Shown: one piece after another, positions 23,799-31,288 of the stretch
Numbering within the stretch: the first letter of the stretch is position 1
Layout: each line of letters opens with the position of its first letter
NCBI GenBank assembly: GCA_035550055.1
Contig: DASZRO010000097.1
Location: 1 to 32,399 of the forward strand
Length of the DNA stretch: 32,399 nt
Direction: 5' to 3'
Origin: Mycobacteriales bacterium
GTDB taxonomy: Bacteria > Actinomycetota > Actinomycetes > JAFAQI01
Translations under genes and position numbers: made by a program
The notes under the pieces: model-generated
Told to the model about the DNA's origin: nothing
The model's input: only the letters and a program-made list of their open reading frames with translations
The model's database searches: none

Positions 23799-24938
23799 TC
23801 AGGCGGCGAGGGCGGGCTCCGGCTCGACGGCGACGGCAGGCGCCCGCTCGCCGAAGAAGTCGTTGGGCAGCGCGAGCCGGAACACCGTCGCCCAGGCGGA
23901 GAACAGCTGGCGCGGGAACGGTCCGGTGACGTAGCTCAGGCCGTACCGCTCGAAGACCTCCCGCACCTTCGGAGCGATCTCCTGGTAGCGGTTGCTCGGC
24001 AGGTCCGGGAAGAGGTGGTGCTCGATCTGGAACGACAGGTTGCCCGTCATCAGGTGCAACGCCGGCCCGCCGCTGATGTTGCCGGCGCCGAGCATCTGGC
24101 GCAGGTACCACTCGCCACGCGTCTCGTCGGCGATCGAGTCGCGGGTGAAGGTCTCGACGCCTTTGGGGAAGTGGCCGCACATGATCACCGAGTGCGACCA
24201 GAGGTTGCGCACCAGGTTCGCGGTCGCGTTGGCGGTCAGCGTCGTCAGCGCCGACGGTCCCGACAGCAACGGGTGGAGCAGGTAGTCGCGGGTCGCCTGC
24301 TTGCGGATCTTGCGAAGGGCGCCCTTCGCCTTCGCCTTGAACTCCTTCTTGTCCGCGCGGCCCTTGATGACCTTGCCGATCTCCAGGTCGTAGGCGGCGA
24401 TGCCGTACTCGAACAGACAGGCGTTGACGAAGTTGAACAACGGCTGGCCGAGATAGAACTTCGACCAGCGCTGGTCCTCGTCGACGCGCATGATGCCGTA
24501 GCCGAGGTCATTGTCCTTGCCGAGCACGTTCGTGTACTTGTGGTGGATCTGGTTGTGCGAGTGCTTCCAGGCTTCCGACGGCGTCGCGTTGTCCCATTCC
24601 CAGGTGGAGGAGTGGATCGCCGGGTCGCGCATCCAGTCCCACTGGCCGTGCATGACGTTGTGGCCGATCTCCATGTTCTCGAGGATCTTCGCGATCGACA
24701 GGCCGATCGTGCCGGCCAGCCAGGCGGGTGGGAACAGGGACACGAGCAGCACGATCCGGCTGGCGAGCTCGAGGCGCCGCTGCGTCTCGATGACCTTGCG
24801 GATGTAGGCCGCATCGCGCTCGCCACGGCTGCCGATGATCTGCTCGCGGATCGCGTCGAGCTCACGGCCGAGTGCCTCGATGTCCTCGGCGCTCAGGTGT
24901 GCGATCGGGTTGTCGGTGCGGTGCTGGATGGCGGTCAT
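23799..24938 (-). CDS. Membrane fatty-acid desaturase, DesA3-like
   Basis: A 379-residue membrane di-iron desaturase from ATG 24938, with GAGGAG upstream. The three histidine boxes are H93-NVM-H97, H128-NQI-HH133 (within HSHNQIHHKYTN) and QIEHH in LSFQIEHHLFPDLPSNRY. Hydrophobic segments occur at residues about 60-80 and in the region around LTTLTANATANLV. The sequence resembles the mycobacterial acyl-CoA delta-9 desaturase DesA3, which makes oleic acid for membrane lipids; exact chain length and position of desaturation cannot be read. The gene starts 25 bp after a ferredoxin-reductase-like gene that should supply electrons, the same pairing as Rv3229c/Rv3230c in Mycobacterium tuberculosis. 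An alanine-rich C-terminal tail lies beyond the last conserved motif. Confidence 0.93.
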   Translation of the reverse strand: MTAIQHRTDNPIAHLSAEDIEALGRELDAIREQIIGSRGERDAAYIRKVIETQRRLELASRIVLLVSLFPPAWLAGTIGLSIAKILENMEIGHNVMHGQWDWMRDPAIHSSTWEWDNATPSEAWKHSHNQIHHKYTNVLGKDNDLGYGIMRVDEDQRWSKFYLGQPLFNFVNACLFEYGIAAYDLEIGKVIKGRADKKEFKAKAKGALRKIRKQATRDYLLHPLLSGPSALTTLTANATANLVRNLWSHSVIMCGHFPKGVETFTRDSIADETRGEWYLRQMLGAGNISGGPALHLMTGNLSFQIEHHLFPDLPSNRYQEIAPKVREVFERYGLSYVTGPFPRQLFSAWATVFRLALPNDFFGERAPAVAVEPEPALAA

Positions 24939-24963
24939 GCCAACGTCTCCTCGGGAGCGCGGG

Positions 24964-26052
24964 TCAAAGGTCGATGCGGCAGGCGCCGGCCGCCGCGGAG
25001 ATGCAGGTCTGGATCTTGATCCCGTCGCCGTCGGCGGCGGTGGTGAGCTCGCCGGTACGCAGGTCGCGGACCGCGCCTTCGCGCAGCGGTACGACGCAGC
25101 CGAAGCAGATGCCCATCCGGCAGCCCGACGGCATCAGCACGCCGGCCGCTTCGCCGGCGGTGAGGATCGGGGTGGCGCCGTCGCAGTCGACGCTGACCTC
25201 GCTCGCGGTGAACGCGACGGCGCCGCCCTCGCCGGGGACGACGATCGTCGGGCGGAACCGTTCGGTGTGCATGCGGTCGGCGATACCGTGCCCGGCCCAG
25301 AACGCCTCCGCGGCGTCGAGCAGCCCGGTGGGGCCGCACACCCAGGTCTCCCGCTCGGCGAAGTCCGGCACGAGCTCGGCGATCTGGTCGATCCGCAACA
25401 TGCCGTGGACGTCGTCGTGCCGTTCGACCAGGCGCAGCCTGCCGCTTGCCGCGAGCTGGCGCAGCTCGGCGCCGTAGATGACGTCGGACGCGGTCGGCGC
25501 GCAGTGCACCATGACCGCGTCGGTGAGGTCGTCCAGACCATCGCGCAGCATGCCCATGACCGGCGTGATGCCGCTGCCGGCCGTGACAAACAACGCCTTC
25601 GCCGGGCGCCGGCTGGGCAGCGTGAAGTCGCCGGTCGCCTGGTCGAGGGTGACGAGCAGGCCCGGGCGGGCGCGTCGTACCAGGTGGGTGCTCACCACGC
25701 CGTCCTCGATCGCCTTGACCGTGATCGTCAGCCGGCCGTCGCGGCGGGGCGGTTCGGTCAGCGAGTACGCCCGCCACTGACGGACCCCGTCGACGTCGAC
25801 GCCGATGCGGATGTACTGGCCCGCGACGTGGCCGCGCCAGCCGTGTCCGGGCTGGAGCACGAGGGTCACCGCGTCGCGGGTCTCCGGGCGGACTTCGACG
25901 ACCCGCGCTCGCAGCGTCGCCGGCGACGACAGTGGGCTGAACAGGTCGACGTAGTCCGCCGGGACCAGTGGCGTCGTGAGCAGGCGTGCCAGCCGACCGA
26001 CGCCTCCCTGGAGCCTGGTGCGCTGCGCGCTCACTGACTCGAGGACCGTCAT
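24964..26052 (-). CDS. Ferredoxin reductase-type electron donor for the desaturase
   Basis: A 362-residue three-domain protein from ATG 26052; the open frame to 26334 adds a non-coding-looking leader. An FAD domain carries W-R-A-Y-S-L-T-E, an NAD(P) domain carries G-S-G-I-T-P-V-M-G-M, and a C-terminal plant-type ferredoxin domain binds a 2Fe-2S cluster through C311-x4-C316-x2-C319-x30-C350. Electrons would flow from NAD(P)H through FAD and the cluster to the di-iron centre of the desaturase encoded next. The arrangement matches Rv3230c, the partner of DesA3. An N-terminal segment of about 45 residues (RLARLLTTPLVPADYVDLFSP) is typical of this group. It is the first gene of the minus-strand unit and divergent from the PucR regulator. 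Confidence 0.93.
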   Translation of the reverse strand: MTVLESVSAQRTRLQGGVGRLARLLTTPLVPADYVDLFSPLSSPATLRARVVEVRPETRDAVTLVLQPGHGWRGHVAGQYIRIGVDVDGVRQWRAYSLTEPPRRDGRLTITVKAIEDGVVSTHLVRRARPGLLVTLDQATGDFTLPSRRPAKALFVTAGSGITPVMGMLRDGLDDLTDAVMVHCAPTASDVIYGAELRQLAASGRLRLVERHDDVHGMLRIDQIAELVPDFAERETWVCGPTGLLDAAEAFWAGHGIADRMHTERFRPTIVVPGEGGAVAFTASEVSVDCDGATPILTAGEAAGVLMPSGCRMGICFGCVVPLREGAVRDLRTGELTTAADGDGIKIQTCISAAAGACRIDL

Positions 26053-26140
26053 GTTCCCCAGCGTGACGCGCGGTGGTGGACAATGTCTTGCGCGAACAGG
26101 GTGGCATGACGGCGATGATTTGTTCGGAGATGATAGAACC
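26053..26140. promoter_or_regulatory. Divergent promoter region, reductase-desaturase / PucR
   Basis: The 88-bp gap must hold the promoters of both units and probably the PucR binding site. The only symmetric string noticed is GACA-A-TGTC at 26079-26087, too short to be sure. No clear -35/-10 pair. Confidence 0.4.
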
Positions 26141-27358
26141 GTGCCCGCACCTCCCGACGAACCACTCAGGCTCGAGCTCGCCCCGGAGATCGTCGCCGGC
26201 CTGCACGCCCAGCTGCCGACGGTGGCCGCGCGCACCTGGGAGGCGATCGTCGCCGAGGTCGCGGAGTACGCCGAGCCGCAGCGCGGCGAGATCGGCGCCA
26301 ACATCACCCGGGCGGTGGAGCTCGCCCTGGGCACGTTCCTGCGGCTCGTCGAGAGCGGCGCCGGTCTCGAGGCGGGCGGCCCGATCAGTGCGGCGCTCGA
26401 AGGCGCCTACGCGCTGGGCCGCGGCGAGGCGCGGTCGGGCCGCACGATGAACGCGCTGCTCGCCGCCTACCGGGTCGGGGCGCGCGTCGCCTGGCGGGAG
26501 TGGGGAGCGCTCGCCGTCGTCGACGGCGTACCGCCGGTCACGGTCGTGCAGTTCGCGGAGCTGGTGTTCGCCTACATCGACCAGCTGTCGGCGGCCAGCA
26601 TCTCGGGCCACAACGACGAGCTCGCGACCAGCGGCCGGGTGCGCGTTCAGTACCTGGAGCGGCTCGGCCGCGCGCTCATCGGCGACGTCGGTGCTGAGGA
26701 GCTCGCGGAGCGAGCCGCCCGGGCGGACTGGCAGCCGCCGGCGACGTTGACGGCGGTGCTCGTGCCGTCTGCGCATGCCGGCGGTGTGGCCGGTCTGCTT
26801 GACGGGCGAACCCTCGTGCTCTCCGCCGACGTGGCGGGTCTCGAGCTGCCGGAGGACGTGACGACGTTGCTGGTGCCCGACGTCACGACGAGCCGGGCGT
26901 CGTTGTTCCAGCTGCTGCGCAACCGCCCGGCCGTCGTCGGACCCACGCGGCCGTGGGTCGACGCCGCGACTTCGTTCCGCCGGGCAGCGAAGGTGTGGAG
27001 CCTGGTCGAGCTACATCAGTCGCCGGTCGACACCGAGCAGCATCTGACCCGGCTCGTGCTCGACGCCGACCGTCAGGCGACGAGTGACCTGCGGGAGCGG
27101 ATGCTGGCGCCGCTCGCGGGGCTGCCGGCGGCAAGCCGCGCCAAGCTCGCCGAGACGTTGCGGTCGTGGCTACTGCACCAGGGCCGTCGTGACGACGTCG
27201 CGGCCGAGCTGTTCATCCACCCGCAGACGGTGCGGTATCGGATGAGCCAGCTGCGAGCGGCGTACGGCGACCGGCTGCAGGATCCGCGCGAGGTCTTCGA
27301 CCTCATCGTCGCGCTGGGTCCACCGGACGGGCACAGCTTGTACCAATCGGTCCAATAG
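26141..27358 (+). CDS. PucR-type transcriptional regulator
   Basis: A 405-residue regulator. I chose GTG 26141, with GGAG upstream, because conserved-looking sequence starts at LRLELAPEIVAGLHAQLP; the frame is open to 25976, but that part overlaps the divergent gene. The N-terminal two-thirds (about residues 1-160) form a helical sensor resembling RsbR-like/PucR N-terminal regions, followed by an alpha/beta middle. The C-terminus, SWLLHQGRRDDVAAELFIHPQTVRYRMSQL, is the PucR-family helix-turn-helix (HTH_30). The ligand is unknown. By position it most likely controls the divergent reductase-desaturase genes and itself, and perhaps the acyl-CoA dehydrogenase that begins nine bases after its stop. 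A fatty acid or acyl-CoA signal is plausible (inference). Confidence 0.9.
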   Translation: MPAPPDEPLRLELAPEIVAGLHAQLPTVAARTWEAIVAEVAEYAEPQRGEIGANITRAVELALGTFLRLVESGAGLEAGGPISAALEGAYALGRGEARSGRTMNALLAAYRVGARVAWREWGALAVVDGVPPVTVVQFAELVFAYIDQLSAASISGHNDELATSGRVRVQYLERLGRALIGDVGAEELAERAARADWQPPATLTAVLVPSAHAGGVAGLLDGRTLVLSADVAGLELPEDVTTLLVPDVTTSRASLFQLLRNRPAVVGPTRPWVDAATSFRRAAKVWSLVELHQSPVDTEQHLTRLVLDADRQATSDLRERMLAPLAGLPAASRAKLAETLRSWLLHQGRRDDVAAELFIHPQTVRYRMSQLRAAYGDRLQDPREVFDLIVALGPPDGHSLYQSVQ

Positions 27359-27367
27359 GATCGCCGG

Positions 27368-28519
27368 ATGGACTTCTCGCTGACGCCGACGGAGCGAGAC
27401 CTGGTCGAGCTGTGCCGTGACTTCGCGAAGAAGGAGATCGCGCCGCGGGCACCCGCCGCCTGGAACGAAGCACGCTGCCCGACCGACCTGTTGCGCGAGA
27501 TGGGGGAGCTCGGGCTGCTCGGGATGCTCGTCCCGGAGCTGTGGGGCGGCATCGGCATCTCGACCGTCGGGTTCGTCGCCGCGATCGAGCAGATCGGCCA
27601 AGCCGACCAGTCCGTGGCGGCGGCGCTGCAGGCGCACCTGACGATCGGGTCGCTGCCGTTGCTGCTGTTCGGCAACGACGCCCAGCGGGAGCGGTGGCTG
27701 CGGCCACTCGCCGAGGGACGCGCGCTGGGCGCGTTCGGGCTGACCGAGCCAGGCGCCGGGTCGGACGCGCGCGGGATCGCCACGCAGGCGGTCCCCGACG
27801 GCGACGGTTGGCGCATCAGCGGCCAGAAGACGTTCATCTCCAACGCGGGGACGGACATGTCCTTCGGGGTGACGTTGCTCGCCCGCACTCCCGCGGCGGC
27901 CGGCAAGCGTGACCAGGGCTACGCGACGTTCGTCGTCGAGAAGGATGCCCCGGGCTTCACGATGGGCCCGAAGATGCCCGGCATCGGCTGGCGCGGCCTG
28001 GACACCCGCCAGCTCTACTTCGACAACGTGTGGGTGCCGGGCGACCAGCTCGTGGGTGACCCGGACCTCGGGCTCGGGCAGTTCCTCGCCGCCCTCGAGG
28101 TCGGCCGGATCTCGATCGCCGCCCTTTCGCTGAGCCTCACCCAGGCGGTCCTCGACCTCGCGACGGACTACGCCAGGCAGCGCGTGCAGTTCGGCCAGCC
28201 GATCGGGAAGTTCCAGGCGGTCCAGTTCAAGCTCGCCGACATCGCCACCGAGCTCGAGGCGGCACGGTGGCTGACCTACCGGGCGGCGTACCTGCGTGAC
28301 GCCGGCGAGCCGTTCCTCAAGGAGGCCTCCATGGCGAAGCTCAAGGCGAGCCGGCTGGCGATGTCCGCGGCGTCGGAGGCGGTGCAGATCCACGGTGGCA
28401 CCGGCTACATGCTCGACACCCCGGTCGCCCGGTTCTACTGCGACGCCAAGGTGCTCGAGATCGGCGAAGGCACCAACGAGATCCAGCACGTGGTGATCGC
28501 CCGCAACCTCGGGCTCTGA
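27368..28519 (+). CDS. Acyl-CoA dehydrogenase
   Basis: A 383-residue FAD enzyme of normal family length. AFGLTEPGAGSDARG and WRISGQKTFISNAG are the two acyl-CoA dehydrogenase signatures. E367 in EIGEGTNEIQ is at the position of the catalytic base of the short/medium-chain branch. ARQRVQFGQPIGKFQAVQFKLAD and QIHGGTGYM are also typical. It removes two hydrogens from an acyl-CoA, giving a 2,3-unsaturated acyl-CoA and passing electrons to ETF. Substrate length or branching cannot be read. GGA lies about nine bases before the ATG, and the gene follows the PucR gene by nine bases, so the two are probably one transcript. It is convergent with the E1 gene 18 bp on. Confidence 0.94.
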   Translation: MDFSLTPTERDLVELCRDFAKKEIAPRAPAAWNEARCPTDLLREMGELGLLGMLVPELWGGIGISTVGFVAAIEQIGQADQSVAAALQAHLTIGSLPLLLFGNDAQRERWLRPLAEGRALGAFGLTEPGAGSDARGIATQAVPDGDGWRISGQKTFISNAGTDMSFGVTLLARTPAAAGKRDQGYATFVVEKDAPGFTMGPKMPGIGWRGLDTRQLYFDNVWVPGDQLVGDPDLGLGQFLAALEVGRISIAALSLSLTQAVLDLATDYARQRVQFGQPIGKFQAVQFKLADIATELEAARWLTYRAAYLRDAGEPFLKEASMAKLKASRLAMSAASEAVQIHGGTGYMLDTPVARFYCDAKVLEIGEGTNEIQHVVIARNLGL

Positions 28520-28537
28520 CGGGCGCCCGCGCAGCGG

Positions 28538-30499
28538 TCAGAAGGCGGCGAGGCGGCGCAGCGCGTCGGCGATGTCGGTGCGGTCGGGCAGCCACGCCTT
28601 CTCGAGGGCCGGGGCGTAGGGCGGGGGCGTCGGCGCGGCACCGATCCGTTCGATCGGCGCGTCGAGGTGGTCGAGGGCGTCCCGGGCGACGGTGGCCGCG
28701 ATCTCGGCGCCGATGCCGAACGGTACGACGGCCTCGTGGGCGATCAGCAGCCGGTTGGTCTTGCGTACCGACTCGAGAACGGTCGCCATGTCCAGCGGCG
28801 CGACGGTACGCAGGTCGATGACCTCGACCGACACGCCGTCGGGCGCGACCGCATCGGCGGCGGCAACCGCCTCGTGCACCATCCGCGAGACCGACACGAC
28901 GGTGACGTCGGTGCCCGGCCGTACGACGGCGGCCTTGCCGAGCGGCAGCACGTGCTCGGGTGACGGTTGGGGACCCTTCATGCCGTAGAGCAAGCGGTTC
29001 TCGATGAACACGACGGGGTTCGGGTCCTGAATCGCCGCTCGCAACAACCCGTAGGTGTCGGCCGGGGTCGACGGCATCACCACGGTGAGCCCCGGGATGT
29101 GGGCGAGCAACGCCTCCAGGCTCTGCGAGTGCTGGCTGCCCGACGACCGCCCCGCGCCGAACTGGGTGCGCACGGTCAGCGCCATCTCGGCCGCGCCCCC
29201 GGTCATGAACGGCAGCTTCGCCGCCTGGTTGAGCAGCTGGTCCAGGCACACGCCGAGGAAGTCCAGGTACATCAGCTCGACGACCGGACGCAGACCGGCC
29301 ATCGCCGCGCCGACGCCGAGGCCCATGATCGCGGTCTCGGAGATCGGGGTGTCGCGGACCCGGTCGCCGAAACGCTCGCGCAGGCCACGCGTGAGACCGA
29401 ACACGTTGCCGCCGTCGCCGACGTCGATGCCCGCGACGAACACCCGCTCGTCGGTCTCCAGCTCGATCTCCAACGCGGTGCGGACCGCGTCCATCGCCCG
29501 GAACACCGGGGCGTCCACGGCGGGCGGCGGCGGCTCGGGTCGCTCACGTCGGTCGACGACGACGTAGTCGTGCAGCGCCGCGACGTCGGGTTCGGCGAGC
29601 GCGCGGGCGGCGGCGACCGCCGCGTCGAGGTCGTCGCTGACCGCGTCCTCGACGGCCGCGAGCTCGTCCTCGGCGGCGCCGGCCGCGAGCAGGCGGGTGC
29701 GGTGCAACGCGATCGGGTCGTAGGCGGCGAGACCGTCGAGCTCTTCCTGCGACCGGTAGCGCTGCGGGTCGCCTTCGTAGTGGCCGTGCCAGCGGTACGT
29801 CGTGGCCTCGAGGACGGTGGGCCCTTCGCCGGCGCGCGCCCGTGCGACGACACCGGTCATCGCCTCGGCGACTGCCACCACGTCCGTGCCGTCGACGCCG
29901 ACGTAGCCGATGCCGTATCCGGCGGCCCGCTGCTCGAAGGTCGCCACGTGCTGGTTCGCGGCGGGGGAGAACTCGGCGTACCCGTTGTTCTCACAGCAGA
30001 ACACGACCGGCAGCCGCCAGACCGCCGCGAGGTTGACCGCCTCGTGGAAGGCGCCCTGCGCGACCGCGCCGTCACCGAAGAATGCCACCGCGACCGCGCC
30101 GTTGCCGCGCAGCTGCGCCGCGAGTGCGGCCCCGCCGGCGATCGGCAGGCCGGCGGCGACGATCCCGTTGGCGCCGAAGATGCCGCGCCGCGGGTCGGCG
30201 ATGTGCATCGACCCGCCGCGGCCGCGGTTGGTGCCGGCGTCCTTGGCCATCAGCTCGGCGAACATGCCGAGCGGATCCAGGCCCTTGGCCAGGCAGTGGC
30301 CGTGGCCACGGTGGGTGGAGGTGATGACGTCGTCGTCGCGCAGCGGCCAGCACGCGCCGACCGCCGACCCCTCCTGGCCGATCGACAGGTGCACGAACCC
30401 CGGCACCTCGCCGTCGCGGTAGAGCGCGGCGACGCGCTGCTCGAAGCCGCGGATGACCAGCATCCGGCGGTACATCTCGACCTGCTCTGCGATCTCCAC
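28538..30499 (-). CDS. Fused E1 alpha/beta 2-oxoacid dehydrogenase (thiamine-diphosphate)
   Basis: A 653-residue single chain joining what are normally two subunits. Residues about 1-300 are E1 alpha: G142-D-G followed by ENN (170-172) is the thiamine-diphosphate/Mg motif, with HRGHGHCLAKG and GRGGSMHIAD before it. A charged Pro-rich linker (ERPEPPPPAVDAP, about 320-335) leads to E1 beta (VFVAGIDVGDGGNVFGLTRGL, RDTPISETAIMGLGVGAAMAG, VVFIENRLLYG). The family decarboxylates pyruvate, branched-chain 2-oxoacids or acetoin; this sequence most recalls the acetoin/pyruvate-type alpha/beta pairs, but the substrate is not settled. No E2 or E3 gene is nearby. The GTG at 30499 has no ribosome site; an ATG at 30475 (MYRRMLVIRGFEQRV) with AGG before it is an alternative. 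Divergent from the SDR gene across a near-perfect palindrome. Confidence 0.92.
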   Translation of the reverse strand: MEIAEQVEMYRRMLVIRGFEQRVAALYRDGEVPGFVHLSIGQEGSAVGACWPLRDDDVITSTHRGHGHCLAKGLDPLGMFAELMAKDAGTNRGRGGSMHIADPRRGIFGANGIVAAGLPIAGGAALAAQLRGNGAVAVAFFGDGAVAQGAFHEAVNLAAVWRLPVVFCCENNGYAEFSPAANQHVATFEQRAAGYGIGYVGVDGTDVVAVAEAMTGVVARARAGEGPTVLEATTYRWHGHYEGDPQRYRSQEELDGLAAYDPIALHRTRLLAAGAAEDELAAVEDAVSDDLDAAVAAARALAEPDVAALHDYVVVDRRERPEPPPPAVDAPVFRAMDAVRTALEIELETDERVFVAGIDVGDGGNVFGLTRGLRERFGDRVRDTPISETAIMGLGVGAAMAGLRPVVELMYLDFLGVCLDQLLNQAAKLPFMTGGAAEMALTVRTQFGAGRSSGSQHSQSLEALLAHIPGLTVVMPSTPADTYGLLRAAIQDPNPVVFIENRLLYGMKGPQPSPEHVLPLGKAAVVRPGTDVTVVSVSRMVHEAVAAADAVAPDGVSVEVIDLRTVAPLDMATVLESVRKTNRLLIAHEAVVPFGIGAEIAATVARDALDHLDAPIERIGAAPTPPPYAPALEKAWLPDRTDIADALRRLAAF

Positions 30500-30511
30500 G
30501 GCGGGCGTTAG

Positions 30512-30527
30512 TGTACTGATCGGTACA
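30512..30527. promoter_or_regulatory. 16-bp palindrome TGTACTGATCGGTACA, likely operator
   Basis: Seven of eight base pairs are symmetric; only the T/G at the sixth position breaks it. It lies in the 45-bp gap between the divergent E1 and SDR genes, 13 bp from the E1 GTG and 18 bp before the SDR TTG. Size and symmetry suit a TetR-family dimer, a common regulator type for acyl-CoA genes. No such regulator gene is in the window. Confidence 0.55.
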
Positions 30528-30544
30528 ACGACGAAAGGGCCGCT

Positions 30545-31288
30545 TTGACCGATCGACGAGTGGTCGTGATCACCGGCGCCGGCGGCACCCTCGGCGCCGC
30601 CCTGTCGGCGCGGTTCGCCGGCGAGGCGGACACGGACCTGGTGCTCAGTGACGTCAGTGAGGCCTCGCTCGCCGCGACGATCGACGGACTGCCGCCACAG
30701 CGGGGCGAGGTCGAGACGGTGCTCGCGGACGTGAGCGAGATCGCGCAGGTCGAGGCGGTCGCCGGCCGCGCCGTCGAGCGGTTCGGGCGCATCGACGTGC
30801 TGGTCAGCAACGCCGGTGTGCTCTCACCGAACGGCCGGATCCACAACCTGTCGACCAAGGACTGGGAGCGCGCGTTCCGCGTGAACGTGCTCGGCGCGGT
30901 CAACGGGATCCGTGCGGTGATCCCGACGATGCGACACCAGGCGTCGGGCTCGATCGTGCTGACCGCCTCGGTGTCGGGGCTGACCGCGTGGTCGCACGCG
31001 GCGCCGTACTGCGCCACGAAGGCGGCCGTCATCTCCCTCGCGAAGGTCGCGGCGGTCGAGTACGCCCGCGACGGCATCCGGGTCAACTGCGTCTGCCCGG
31101 GCACGTTCCTGTCCGGCATCCACGACGGGTTGCCGCAGCAGGCCATCGACACCATCGCCGGCAAGCACCCGCTCGGTCTCGGCGCCGCCGAGGACCTGGT
31201 GGCGGCGTACTCCTACCTCGCGAGCGACGCCGCACGCTGGACCACCGGGTCGGCGCTCGTGGTCGACGGAGGCTATTCGGCGCCATGA
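30545..31288 (+). CDS. Short-chain dehydrogenase/reductase (SDR)
   Basis: A 247-residue classical SDR from a TTG start preceded by GAAAGGG. The cofactor motif is TGAGGTLG (residues 10-17) and the NAG motif is at 89-91. Asn114, Ser142, Tyr155 and Lys159 (YCATK) form the catalytic tetrad. The C-terminus VDGGYSAP is typical. D36 after the second beta strand (LVLSDVSEA) favours NAD(H) over NADP(H) by the usual rule. The substrate is an alcohol or ketone, perhaps a 3-hydroxyacyl-CoA given the adjoining acyl-CoA synthetase and acyl-CoA dehydrogenase (inference). Its stop overlaps the next ATG (ATGA at 31285-31288), so it is translationally coupled to the synthetase. Expression is likely governed by the palindrome just upstream. 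Confidence 0.93.
   Translation: MTDRRVVVITGAGGTLGAALSARFAGEADTDLVLSDVSEASLAATIDGLPPQRGEVETVLADVSEIAQVEAVAGRAVERFGRIDVLVSNAGVLSPNGRIHNLSTKDWERAFRVNVLGAVNGIRAVIPTMRHQASGSIVLTASVSGLTAWSHAAPYCATKAAVISLAKVAAVEYARDGIRVNCVCPGTFLSGIHDGLPQQAIDTIAGKHPLGLGAAEDLVAAYSYLASDAARWTTGSALVVDGGYSAP

Noticed and set aside
26079..26087. GACA-A-TGTC as PucR operator
   Set aside because: Four-base arms are too short to separate from chance; mentioned only within the intergenic entry.
28967..30511. Plus-strand frame of 514 residues opposite the fused E1 gene
   Set aside because: Low-complexity Arg/Gly/Val translation with no motif; the minus frame holds all E1 signatures.
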